In this document: positions 7,224 through 15,432 of the stretch, one piece after another
Numbering within the stretch: position 1 is the first letter of the stretch
Layout: each line of letters opens with the position of its first letter
Source: a virus
IMG/VR virus record: IMGVR_UViG_3300030328_004625
Span: 1 to 40,562 of that record
DNA length: 40,562 nucleotides
Direction: 5' to 3' (one strand)
Notes under the pieces: model-generated
Database searches by the model: none
Seen by the model: the letters and a program-made list of their open reading frames with translations, nothing else
Told to the model about the DNA's origin: nothing
Translations under genes and position numbers: made by a program

Positions 7224-8631
7224 AATTAAGTTACCTAAACTAAATAAAATATCTACCAAACCAAGAAAAAAGAAGAAAAAAATATTATTAATGTCCGATG
7301 ACTTACGGATGCATAGTGGAGTTGCTACTGTATCTAAAGATATTGTGTTTGAGACATTGAATGAATATGATTGGGTTCAGATTGGTGGAGCTATAAAACA
7401 TCCTGAAAAGGGTAAAGTTATTGATATGTCTAAAGGTCTTGACAAAGATTTTGGTATAAAAGATGGTTACTTACGAATATATCCAGTAGATGGTTATGGT
7501 AACGAAGATATACTTAGGGAAGTTATTGCGTTAGAACAACCAGATGCTATTCTACATTACACCGATCCTCGTTTTTGGATTTGGTTTTATAACATGGAGG
7601 CAGAACTTAGACAAACTATGCCAATATTTTATTACAACATTTGGGATGATTTGCCAGATCCACAATATAATACCAACTTCTATAAGAGTTGTGATTTGTT
7701 GATGGGTATATCAAAACAAACTTATGGTATCAATAAAAGATTATTACCAAAATATGAAGACTGGCAGATAACTTATGTGCCACATGGTATATCAAATAGA
7801 AGATTTCATAAGGTAGAAGATGATGATACTTCACTATTGGATTTTGAAGCTAAACACCATATTTCTGATAAAAAATTTAAGATACTTTATAGTAATAGAA
7901 ACATTAGAAGAAAACAACCTGGTGATGTTATGTTGGCTTACAAATACTTCATGGATGGTTTAACACCTGAACAAAGAAGAGATTGTGTTCTTATCTATCA
8001 TTGTTCTCCTATAGACGAAAACGGAACTGATTTACCAAGAATAAAAAAACATTTAATGTCTGATGATTATGATATTCGTTTTACTTACGAAACAGATGGT
8101 AGACCTTTTAATGATTCTGAAATGAATTTATTATTTAACTCTGCTGATGTTTACATTAATCTTGCTAGTAATGAGGGATTTGGATTAGGTAGTTGTGAGG
8201 CACTTACCGTTGGAACACCAATTATAGTAAATGTTACAGGTGGATTACAAGACCAATGTGGATTTAAGAAAGATGGTGAGTTCTTGACACCTGATGATTA
8301 TGTAGAGTTAGGTTCTAATCATGAAGGAACTTATACTGAACATGGTGAGTGGGTATTTCCTGTTTTTCCAACAAATAGGTCTTTACAAGGTTCACCAGCT
8401 ACACCTTACATTTGGGATGATAGATGTCAACCCGAAGATGCAGCTGTTCAGTTAAGAAAACTATACGACTTGGGTAGAGAAGAGAGAAAGAGACTCGGTT
8501 CGTTAGGAACAGAGTTCTGTAAAGAAAATCAAATGACATCAAAAGTTATGGGACAAAATTTTATTGATTCTATGAATGGTGCTTTTGAAAGTTGGAAACC
8601 GAAACCAAAATATAGTATGGAGGCAGTATGA
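7216..8631 (+). CDS. GT-B glycosyltransferase (GT4-like)
   Basis: A 471-aa protein whose N-terminus is a basic tail (IKLPKLNK, then a Lys/Arg-rich stretch to about residue 24). It then begins the Rossmann segment KILLMSDD. The C-terminal donor domain has NEGFGLGSCEALTVGTP, giving the E-x7-E signature of retaining GT4 enzymes, followed by VTGGLQDQ. Family knowledge: these transfer a sugar from an activated nucleotide donor. The start is set by AGAGGTTATAA-ATG. It overlaps the next GT-B gene by 4 nt. The basic tail motif recurs at the C-terminus of that neighbour. Confidence 0.9.
   Translation: MAEIKLPKLNKISTKPRKKKKKILLMSDDLRMHSGVATVSKDIVFETLNEYDWVQIGGAIKHPEKGKVIDMSKGLDKDFGIKDGYLRIYPVDGYGNEDILREVIALEQPDAILHYTDPRFWIWFYNMEAELRQTMPIFYYNIWDDLPDPQYNTNFYKSCDLLMGISKQTYGINKRLLPKYEDWQITYVPHGISNRRFHKVEDDDTSLLDFEAKHHISDKKFKILYSNRNIRRKQPGDVMLAYKYFMDGLTPEQRRDCVLIYHCSPIDENGTDLPRIKKHLMSDDYDIRFTYETDGRPFNDSEMNLLFNSADVYINLASNEGFGLGSCEALTVGTPIIVNVTGGLQDQCGFKKDGEFLTPDDYVELGSNHEGTYTEHGEWVFPVFPTNRSLQGSPATPYIWDDRCQPEDAAVQLRKLYDLGREERKRLGSLGTEFCKENQMTSKVMGQNFIDSMNGAFESWKPKPKYSMEAV
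7232..7247 (+). repeat. 16-nt direct repeat, copy 1 (encodes LPKLNK)
   Basis: TACCTAAACTAAATAA is repeated exactly at 9961-9976, about 2.73 kb away. The two copies flank the GT-B pair. It is in frame with the LPKLNK peptide near the N-terminus of the first glycosyltransferase. Confidence 0.85.
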
Positions 8632-9986
8632 AACGTTTTGTATTAATGATTGCACCTTTTAATACTCGTAGTGGTTATGGTGACCACGCTCGTTCAATAT
8701 TTTATTCTATCATGGATAGAGAAGATTTAAACGTTAAATGTCTTGACGTTAAGTGGGGAAATACACCACGAAATCATCTTAGACCAGAAGTTCCAAGACA
8801 TAAAAAGTTATTGGATAGTTTTGTATCTCAACAAGAAATACAAGGTCAACCAGATATATTAATCGATATCAGAATACCAAATGAGTTTGCTACTGGTGCT
8901 AAAATAAATGTTGGTATAACTGCTGGTGTTGAAACAGACATAGTATCTGCTGAATTTTTAGAAGGTATGAATCGAATGAACTTTAACATAGTTCCATCTC
9001 GTTTTACAGCAAGTACGTTTGCTAAATGTACCTATGATAAAATGGAAGATTTACCTAATGGTGAGAAAAGAAAAGCTGGTGAAGTAAAAAATGAAAGACC
9101 TATTAAGGTTTTATTTGAGGGAGTTGATACAGACGTATATTGTCCAAAACAAAAACACGAGTTAGAGAGAGGTCTATACGATGAACTAAGTGAACTTATC
9201 AAAGAAGACTTTGCTTATCTACACGTTGGTCAATGGGGTAATCAACCTTACGGAGAGGACAGAAAAAACATTGGGGTTTTAATAAAATCTTTTCTAAAAG
9301 CCTTTTCTAATATTCCTAATCCACCAGCACTTGTCCTTAAGACTAATGGTGCTAACTTTAGTGTTCTTGATAAACATGAGACTAAAAAGAAAATACAATC
9401 AGTAAAGGATATGTTTAAGGGAGTAGACTTACCTAATATTTATCTAATACATGGTGACTTTACCATTGAAGAGATGTCAACACTTTACAACCATCCAAAA
9501 ATTGGTGCTTTTATTACTTGTACACATGGTGAGGGTTTTGGAAGACCGATGTTAGAGGCTACTTGTTGTGACTTACCTGTAATTGCTAGTAAGTGGAGTG
9601 GTCACATGGACTTCTTAACAGATTCAGAATCTATGTTGATTGATGGGTTTTTAAAAGAAGTACCTAAATCTACTCTATGGCCACCAATTATCGTAGAACC
9701 ATCTAAATGGTTTGATGTAAATGAAGCTGATGTAGTTAGAAAGATTAGAACCTTTCATAAGAAGAGAAAACTAATACAAAAGAAAGCTGTTCGTTTGGGA
9801 AAGAAAAACAGAAGAGAGTTTTCTTTGAAAGCTATGGGAATTGAATTTAATAAAATCATGGATGAGTTGATAAAAGGTATACCACAACAAGTTGGTTTGA
9901 AACTACCTAAACTAAAGAAGGTTGGTGGTGCAAGTGCTGGACAACCACCGAAATTAAAACTACCTAAACTAAATAAGGCAACATAA
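8628..9986 (+). CDS. GT-B glycosyltransferase (GT4-like), C-terminal LPKL repeats
   Basis: A 452-aa protein starting at an ATGA overlap. The N-terminal FNTRSGYGDHARS is the acceptor-side glycine loop. The donor domain has THGEGFGRPMLEATCCD, giving E-x7-E as in GT4 enzymes. The last 30 residues form a low-complexity basic tail with two LPKLxK copies (LKLPKLKK and LKLPKLNK), matching the N-terminal tail of the upstream GT. The pair may act together or share a binding partner. It overlaps the following gene by 1 nt (TAATG). Confidence 0.9.
   Translation: MKRFVLMIAPFNTRSGYGDHARSIFYSIMDREDLNVKCLDVKWGNTPRNHLRPEVPRHKKLLDSFVSQQEIQGQPDILIDIRIPNEFATGAKINVGITAGVETDIVSAEFLEGMNRMNFNIVPSRFTASTFAKCTYDKMEDLPNGEKRKAGEVKNERPIKVLFEGVDTDVYCPKQKHELERGLYDELSELIKEDFAYLHVGQWGNQPYGEDRKNIGVLIKSFLKAFSNIPNPPALVLKTNGANFSVLDKHETKKKIQSVKDMFKGVDLPNIYLIHGDFTIEEMSTLYNHPKIGAFITCTHGEGFGRPMLEATCCDLPVIASKWSGHMDFLTDSESMLIDGFLKEVPKSTLWPPIIVEPSKWFDVNEADVVRKIRTFHKKRKLIQKKAVRLGKKNRREFSLKAMGIEFNKIMDELIKGIPQQVGLKLPKLKKVGGASAGQPPKLKLPKLNKAT
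9900..9916 (+). repeat. 17-nt direct repeat within glycosyltransferase tail, copy 1
   Basis: AAACTACCTAAACTAAA is exactly repeated at 9957-9973, 57 nt downstream in the same frame. Each copy encodes K-L-P-K-L-(N/K). Confidence 0.85.
9957..9976 (+). repeat. Direct repeat within glycosyltransferase tail, copy 2; also matches 7232-7247
   Basis: Positions 9957-9973 equal the 17-nt copy at 9900-9916, and 9961-9976 equals the 16-nt copy at 7232-7247. It is in frame with the final LPKLNK of the second GT-B protein. Confidence 0.85.
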
Positions 9987-10387
9987 TGGATGATTTCATG
10001 TTAAAAGTAAAGTGTCCATTAGATTCTTGTAGTGATGTAGAAGAGTCATTGATGTTGTTAGGTGATGCTGAACAGAATATGCAGTGTTTAGCATGTGGAT
10101 TCGCGTCTAATAACGATATGAAGACTCACATTAAACCATTTCCTGATGATTTTAAAGATGTGTGTGTTGAGACTGGTAAAGATAGATATTGGGCACCGTC
10201 TGTATTTACAACAGGAAATTATCAAGTAGTTCCAATGGTAGAAGAGAAAGAACTAAAATGGAGAGTATTTGCTCATCAGGATCCTGAAACAGAAGTAAAA
10301 GTTCCAACATTTACTGATGCTTATAAAATGGTAGAAAAATTGGAGATATTAATTGGCCAGAAGATACAACAACAGAAGGATAATTAA
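9986..10387 (+). CDS. Small Cys-rich (zinc-ribbon-like) protein, unknown function
   Basis: A 133-aa protein with Cys10/Cys15 and Cys34/Cys37 near the N-terminus, a plausible zinc site, followed by a mixed alpha/beta part with no recognised motif. It starts in a TAATG overlap with the GT-B gene. The next gene begins 35 nt before its end in another frame. It does not look like a sugar enzyme; together with the next gene it may be a phage structural or regulatory cassette placed between glycosyltransferases. Confidence 0.75.
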   Translation: MDDFMLKVKCPLDSCSDVEESLMLLGDAEQNMQCLACGFASNNDMKTHIKPFPDDFKDVCVETGKDRYWAPSVFTTGNYQVVPMVEEKELKWRVFAHQDPETEVKVPTFTDAYKMVEKLEILIGQKIQQQKDN

Positions 10388-10811
10388 ATCCTTTCAAACA
10401 ATACCACCTCGTAGATTAATACCTGGCATGATTGTCACATTTAACTATGCGGAACAAGGTGTTATGGATCCAAGACCTATTCTTCTTTTTTTACATGAAA
10501 ATGGTAAAAATAAAACTATAGAAGGATTGAATATGAATTATCTTAATCCTACTAAGATGAAAAAGTTATTTCAGGTCATTAACTTTAAAAAGACAAAGGT
10601 AGATGAAATAGAAAACTTAATTAATCTAACAGAAGATTATTTTCGTATTCAAATTTCTAATCCAAAGAAAAGGTCTGCTATGTCTACCAAAAGATTTTAT
10701 TCTGATGTTGTGGCATCTGATAAATTTTTCAAAGAATCATATAGGGCATATAAGTTATCTAAGTTAACATCATTAAAAGTTACACAAATAAACCTTGAGT
10801 TCGTACAATGA
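10353..10811 (+). CDS. Conserved phage protein, unknown function (TTG start)
   Basis: A 152-aa basic protein. The TTG start at 10353 is supported by GGAGA at 10342-10346, 6 nt upstream; no ATG lies near the N-terminus in this frame. The core RRLIPGMIVTFNYAEQ followed by PRPILLFLH and IEGLNMNYL suggests a small beta-barrel (SH3-like) domain, then a helical tail. I recall similar proteins in T4-like marine phages without a known role. It overlaps its upstream neighbour by 35 nt and its downstream neighbour by 4 nt. Confidence 0.7.
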   Translation: MARRYNNRRIIKSFQTIPPRRLIPGMIVTFNYAEQGVMDPRPILLFLHENGKNKTIEGLNMNYLNPTKMKKLFQVINFKKTKVDEIENLINLTEDYFRIQISNPKKRSAMSTKRFYSDVVASDKFFKESYRAYKLSKLTSLKVTQINLEFVQ

Positions 10812-11449
10812 AAATTAGTTATTCTATATTATGTCACAATGAAGATGAAACTTTTGAAAAGTTATTACATAGATTAATAGAATACAAACAACCTCAAGAT
10901 GAGATAGTGGTTCTTGATGACTATTCTGATAATCCAAAAACAAGAGCTGTATTAGATTATTATCATTCGACTGGTCACATAGAGTTAGACACAAGACATT
11001 TAGCAAAAGACTTTGCTAGTCAGAAGAATTACCTTAAGGGTATGTGTACTGGTGATTATAGTTTTAATTTGGATGCGGATGAAATGATATCTCATTGGTT
11101 TATGAAAGATATACACGAGATACTTGAGGGTAACGAAGTTGATTTAATTTTTGTTCCAAGAATAAATACCGTAGAAGGGATAACAGAACAACATTGTAGA
11201 ATGTACGGGTATCAAATAAATGAAAGAGGATGGATAAACTATCCTGACTGGCAAGGTCGTATCTTTCGTAACCGACCAAATATTCGTTGGGAAAAACCTG
11301 TACATGAACAACTAACTGGTTATCAAAGTTATGCTCATTTACCACAAGAACAGAAGTATTCTATTACCCATCCAAAGACAATAGATAGACAAGTAAAACA
11401 AAATAAATTTTACAACGAAGAGATAACTGCAAAACTTAGAGGAATTTAA
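10808..11449 (+). CDS. GT2-family glycosyltransferase
   Basis: A 213-aa protein with a GT-A fold. The N-terminal ISYSILCHNEDETF is the nucleotide-binding strand, VVLDDYSDN carries the conserved Asp, and NLDADEM (Asp89, Asp91) is the DxD metal site. DFASQKNYLKG before the DxD and the later W-x-GRIFRN segment are typical of WaaE/KdtX-like GT2 enzymes. It probably adds a sugar in glycan assembly. It ends flush against the next gene, with no gap. Confidence 0.9.
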   Translation: MKISYSILCHNEDETFEKLLHRLIEYKQPQDEIVVLDDYSDNPKTRAVLDYYHSTGHIELDTRHLAKDFASQKNYLKGMCTGDYSFNLDADEMISHWFMKDIHEILEGNEVDLIFVPRINTVEGITEQHCRMYGYQINERGWINYPDWQGRIFRNRPNIRWEKPVHEQLTGYQSYAHLPQEQKYSITHPKTIDRQVKQNKFYNEEITAKLRGI

Positions 11450-12340
11450 ATGAGAGTATTAGTTACAGGTGGTGCCGGATTTGTCGGTACTAATTTAATA
11501 AAAAGATTATTAAAGGATGGGCATGAAGTTGCATCTATAGACAACTATTCTACAGGTTACAAAGAGAATGAACAAGAGGGTTGTGATTATATAAATTGTA
11601 ACTTAGAAGATTTAGACCAACCTACTTTATTCGATAAGGAATTGTTTAATATTTTGGATGGGGTAGATACTATATTTCACATGGCAGCTCTTGCTAGGAT
11701 ACAACCATCAATAGTAGACCCGACAACTGCGATTAACAATAATTTTAATTCTACATTAAATGTTTTGGAGTGGGCTAGAAAAAATAATACTCCTGTAGTA
11801 TTTGCTGGTTCAAGTTCATATCATCATGGTCGTTGGGGAAGTCCTTATGCTTGGTCTAAATATGCGGGTGAACAATTATGTAAATTGTATTCTAATGTTT
11901 ACGATTTACCAACATCTATCTGTAGATTTTACAATGTATACGGACCACATCAATTGGAAGAGGGAACTTACGCTACTGTTATAGGTATTTTTGAAAAACA
12001 ATATCGTGAGGGTAAACCACTTACAGTTACAGGTGATGGAGAACAAAGACGAGATTTTACACATATAGATGATATAGTAGATGGGATTGTAAAATGTCAT
12101 GAAGCCATGCATGGTGCTGTTGATATGAGATATGCTGGAGAAATATTTGAATTAGGTAGAGGTGTCAATCATTCAATAATTGAAATAACTGAAATGTTTG
12201 GTGAGACAGATGTTGAATATATTCCTAAAAGACCTGGTGAATATGATGTCACATTGTGTGATTACACAAAGGCAAATCAGTATCTTGGATGGACACCTAC
12301 TAAAAATATAAGTGATTATATAAAGGAAGTTATCAGTTGA
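11450..12340 (+). CDS. NAD-dependent nucleotide-sugar epimerase/dehydratase (GalE-like extended SDR)
   Basis: A 296-aa extended SDR. VTGGAGFVGTNL (5-16) is the NAD-binding GxxGxxG, followed by SSSY and the intact YAWSK catalytic YxxxK. RFYNVYGP and RRDFTHIDDIV are standard extended-SDR segments. GRGVNHSIIEI and LGWTPTKN near the end fit GalE/RmlB-type enzymes. Substrate cannot be read; UDP-, GDP- or dTDP-sugar are all possible. GAGG (11436 region) precedes the ATG. Confidence 0.92.
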   Translation: MRVLVTGGAGFVGTNLIKRLLKDGHEVASIDNYSTGYKENEQEGCDYINCNLEDLDQPTLFDKELFNILDGVDTIFHMAALARIQPSIVDPTTAINNNFNSTLNVLEWARKNNTPVVFAGSSSYHHGRWGSPYAWSKYAGEQLCKLYSNVYDLPTSICRFYNVYGPHQLEEGTYATVIGIFEKQYREGKPLTVTGDGEQRRDFTHIDDIVDGIVKCHEAMHGAVDMRYAGEIFELGRGVNHSIIEITEMFGETDVEYIPKRPGEYDVTLCDYTKANQYLGWTPTKNISDYIKEVIS

Positions 12341-13401
12341 AAATAGCAGAAATATGGGATTTTACGGCGTATCTTGAGTCCTTTTATATAAAGGATGGAA
12401 AAGCTATGTCGTTTAAAACAAACGAACCTTATTCATATAGAAATTCAGTTTCACCTGAGTGTTTTTTACAAGGTCCAGTTTATTCACATCTTTGGGAAGG
12501 TTCTTACTTCCTTAATTTAGAAGAATACGATGGAGTGCCACCATACGATCCTGATGTAAATCTTGTTTTTTATGTTAACGAGAGAGTTGGATTGATGAAT
12601 GAACATTACGATAAATATTCAGTTGAGAGTATTCGTAAACAATTTCCAAATGCTGTAATTATAGGACAAGTAAAAGAAGTACCACCATCTTTTAACTCAG
12701 GTGATGTTTATTCTGATATACCAAGAAGACAAGTTAGACCAGAAAGACCTGAAAATAGAATTAGATTTTTTAACGATTGTGATTTTGTAAATGTACCAAC
12801 AACTCCTGATGGTCTATATGCTAAAGATGAATATTTTGTTGAGTTACAAAAACACCTAAATAAAGAAATTAAATATACTCCAGGTCCTACTAATGTGGAT
12901 TATGTATTTGACAATTATTATTCTAACGAGAAACTTAATTCTATATTTTACTACACACCACATCAACATGAACGTAGAGGTGAAACAGAAAAGTTTGCTA
13001 AATATTTAGGAAGCAAGTATGGGTTAGAGGTTTTTAGTAAACCTATACATGATAATCAACCATTCGATTATCTTTCAAGTCATGATTTTATAAAGTTGTG
13101 GAGTCCACATATATTTCATATTAACGTAGATCCTATGAAAATGTATCCTGGTCAACAATGTAGACAAGTTGCTGCGGTTGGTTCTATAAACATTGGTGGG
13201 GAGAATGACTCACATCACAGATTGTATCCTGACGCGTCTGGTTGTGACCTTAAAAAACTTGAGGATATATTCGAAGCTTATTTAAAAGATGGTCGTAGAA
13301 GATTTGGAGCTATTGACTATGCTTACAATAAAGTTAATGAATTATTTGGTTTTAATACAGTAAGAAAAATATTAGAGGAGACGTTTTTAAATGTTAATTA
13401 A
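12337..13401 (+). CDS. Putative GT-B-like glycosyltransferase
   Basis: A 354-aa protein with a TTG start in a TTGA overlap and AAGGAAG (12324-12330) as ribosome site. A Rossmann-like half gives VFYVNERVGLM and AVIIGQVKE. The second half has SIFYYTPHQHERRG and a C-terminal donor-site-like stretch around AAVGSINIGGEND. These features suggest a GT-B transferase, but no family signature is clear. Position between an epimerase and RmlC supports a sugar role. It overlaps the next gene by 11 nt. Confidence 0.6.
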   Translation: MKIAEIWDFTAYLESFYIKDGKAMSFKTNEPYSYRNSVSPECFLQGPVYSHLWEGSYFLNLEEYDGVPPYDPDVNLVFYVNERVGLMNEHYDKYSVESIRKQFPNAVIIGQVKEVPPSFNSGDVYSDIPRRQVRPERPENRIRFFNDCDFVNVPTTPDGLYAKDEYFVELQKHLNKEIKYTPGPTNVDYVFDNYYSNEKLNSIFYYTPHQHERRGETEKFAKYLGSKYGLEVFSKPIHDNQPFDYLSSHDFIKLWSPHIFHINVDPMKMYPGQQCRQVAAVGSINIGGENDSHHRLYPDASGCDLKKLEDIFEAYLKDGRRRFGAIDYAYNKVNELFGFNTVRKILEETFLNVN

Positions 13402-13867
13402 TGGTGTTATAGTAAAACAACCAGATGTCTTTACTGATTACAGAGGTGATTATTGGACAACTTGGAAAAAAGAAGAATGGGATATGGAATTTAACCATGA
13501 TAAAGTATCCACTTCAGGTTATGGCGTGTTACGAGGAATACATGGTGATACTAAATCTTGGAAGTTAGTTACTTGTTTACAAGGTTCACTTTACTTTGTG
13601 CTTGTGGATAACAGACCAACTTCCGATACATACATAATGTGGGAGTCTTTGATTTTAGATGATAAGACTAGAAAACAAGTCTTGATTCCACCTGGTGTTG
13701 GTAACGGACATTTGGTTATGAGCGATAGTTGTGTATTTCATTACAAATGGAGCTATGAGGGTGAATATCCTGACGTTGAAGAACAATTTACAATCAAATG
13801 GAATGACCCGATGATTGGGGTTGATTGGCCTGTAGATAATCCAATACTATCTAAGAGGGATAAGTAG
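13391..13867 (+). CDS. RmlC-like dTDP-4-dehydrorhamnose 3,5-epimerase family
   Basis: A 158-aa cupin-fold protein. FTDYRGDYWT resembles the RmlC N-terminal F-x-D-x-RG. GVLRGIH (45-51) carries the catalytic His51. The core then runs WKLVTCLQGSLYFVLVD, VLIPPGVGNGHLV, a Tyr-rich segment (Tyr118, Tyr122, Tyr126) and IKWNDP (Asp139). RmlC enzymes epimerise C3 and/or C5 of 4-keto-6-deoxy sugars. This member is slightly shorter than typical (about 180 aa). The nucleotide carrier cannot be told; GDP sugars are plausible given the GMD genes here. It overlaps both neighbours (11 nt and 1 nt). Confidence 0.9.
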   Translation: MLINGVIVKQPDVFTDYRGDYWTTWKKEEWDMEFNHDKVSTSGYGVLRGIHGDTKSWKLVTCLQGSLYFVLVDNRPTSDTYIMWESLILDDKTRKQVLIPPGVGNGHLVMSDSCVFHYKWSYEGEYPDVEEQFTIKWNDPMIGVDWPVDNPILSKRDK

Positions 13868-14787
13868 TGAGACAATGGGGTAAAACTTATAAACGTAGGT
13901 TTCACATCTATGAGGATATCAGAAAAAGTCTTGACCTTGGAACTGATAATGGTATTCAATTGGAAATAAATTTAAATCGTGACCAAGAGTGTTCTTTACA
14001 GATGGCTCTTGAAAATTATATCATAACTACATTAAACTCTTTTTACGATAAAAAATTTAAAAAGGGAAATACTAATTTTTTGATAGACTATAGGGATGAT
14101 ATTTTAGGATTACCTAACAGAACACCTAATGGAGCATTTTATCCAAAGAAAGAAAATATAAAAGAGTATAACATATTACAGAGTATAGTTAATTCGACAA
14201 TAGTAGAGACTGGTCTTATAGACCAAATAGAATCATATGATATGTGTACTGTTAGGATAGTCGATGGTAGAAGAACAGATTTAGATAAAAGAAATTCTGC
14301 TACCGTAAAACTTCATTCTGATGCTTGGTCTGGTCAGTATGGAGACGCTATGGTTACTACTGCTTTACTTGGAGACAAAACAACCTCGTTAGAATTTTGG
14401 AAACCAATAGGTATGAGAGATGAATTTTATGACACGTTACCGAACTATGAAGATGGAACAAATTTATATGATTATCCTGAGTATTTAGGTAAACTAAATT
14501 TCGGTTGTATGACAATTTTTGACCATCAATGTTTACATAGAACATTAAAAGAAGATGGTGGTTTAAGAGTGTCCATAGATTTTAGTATAAAACTAGCATG
14601 TACTGAGTTATTAGATAAAAACGTATACTTAAAAGATGTTAAACATAGACCAAAAGAAGAGGTACTAAAAGTAGGTAATGAAACTTTAGTCGAAGCAACT
14701 GAGACACTACAAGAGTGTTATGATAAATTTAAAAATGATAAGTATGACAAAATACCAACTGCACATATAAATGATGTAATATCATGA
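13867..14787 (+). CDS. 2-oxoglutarate/Fe(II)-dependent oxygenase-like protein (StrG-like)
   Basis: A 306-aa protein with a GTG start in a TAGTG overlap. A jelly-roll iron site is visible as LHSDAW (His150-x-Asp152) and FDHQCLHRTL (His224), with Arg234 in LRVSIDF as the likely 2-oxoglutarate carboxylate ligand. The long helical N-terminus resembles StrG-type proteins of aminosugar clusters. It could hydroxylate or oxidise a sugar or nucleotide sugar. It overlaps the next oxygenase gene by 4 nt. Confidence 0.8.
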   Translation: MRQWGKTYKRRFHIYEDIRKSLDLGTDNGIQLEINLNRDQECSLQMALENYIITTLNSFYDKKFKKGNTNFLIDYRDDILGLPNRTPNGAFYPKKENIKEYNILQSIVNSTIVETGLIDQIESYDMCTVRIVDGRRTDLDKRNSATVKLHSDAWSGQYGDAMVTTALLGDKTTSLEFWKPIGMRDEFYDTLPNYEDGTNLYDYPEYLGKLNFGCMTIFDHQCLHRTLKEDGGLRVSIDFSIKLACTELLDKNVYLKDVKHRPKEEVLKVGNETLVEATETLQECYDKFKNDKYDKIPTAHINDVIS

Positions 14788-15422
14788 CTAACGAAGAACA
14801 AATAAAATATCATTTTGAAAATAATGGGATGGTTGTTTTTGATGATTTCTTAGAACAAGAGACTTTCGATGAAGTTTCTAACTTTTGGAATCATGAAAGT
14901 TTCAAAACTGATAATCACGAAGAAAAAGACTTTTACTCTACAAAATGTGTAGGTTCAACTTTTGATAGAAACGATGTACATTGGCCAGATAAAAATGAGG
15001 TGTATAAGTGTAATGTTAAGTTGTCCAAAGAAGTTCCAAAACTACCAAAGATAGATAAAATTATCAGAGAAAATATTACATCAGTAGCAGAATTTATTTT
15101 ACAAAGGAAAGCTAATTTAATATCATCTCATGCTAATATTTATGAAAAAAATGGAGATAGTTATGCTAGAGCTCACAGAGATGGTTCAACTTGGAATGCT
15201 GCTATTGGTTTTATAGTTTATATGAATGGGACAAATTGGAAATATGATTGGGGTGGATTACTACACTATTTGAAACCACCAGATAATGAGATAATGACTA
15301 TTTTACCAAAGTCAAATAGGTTAGTTATTATAAATCACGGTATGGATATGTCACATTGGATAACACCAACTGCCACTTGGGCAAAAGAGGACAGAAAAAC
15401 TTTAATTGGAATGTTTAGATAA
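14784..15422 (+). CDS. 2-oxoglutarate/Fe(II)-dependent oxygenase (P4H-like)
   Basis: A 212-aa protein starting at ATGA. AHRDGSTW gives His131-x-Asp133, WGGLLHYL is the conserved strand, and MSHWITP gives His191, with Arg204/Lys205 as the 2-oxoglutarate anchor. The layout is that of prolyl-4-hydroxylase-type small oxygenases. It is the second of two adjacent oxygenases, followed by a 10-nt gap and the PLP enzyme. The substrate is unknown; a sugar is likely from context. Confidence 0.85.
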   Translation: MTNEEQIKYHFENNGMVVFDDFLEQETFDEVSNFWNHESFKTDNHEEKDFYSTKCVGSTFDRNDVHWPDKNEVYKCNVKLSKEVPKLPKIDKIIRENITSVAEFILQRKANLISSHANIYEKNGDSYARAHRDGSTWNAAIGFIVYMNGTNWKYDWGGLLHYLKPPDNEIMTILPKSNRLVIINHGMDMSHWITPTATWAKEDRKTLIGMFR

Positions 15423-15432
15423 GAGGTATAAC

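Noticed and set aside
15406-15432. TTG extension of the ColD-like gene
   Set aside because: Overlaps the preceding oxygenase gene; ATG 15433 follows AAGAGGTATAAC.
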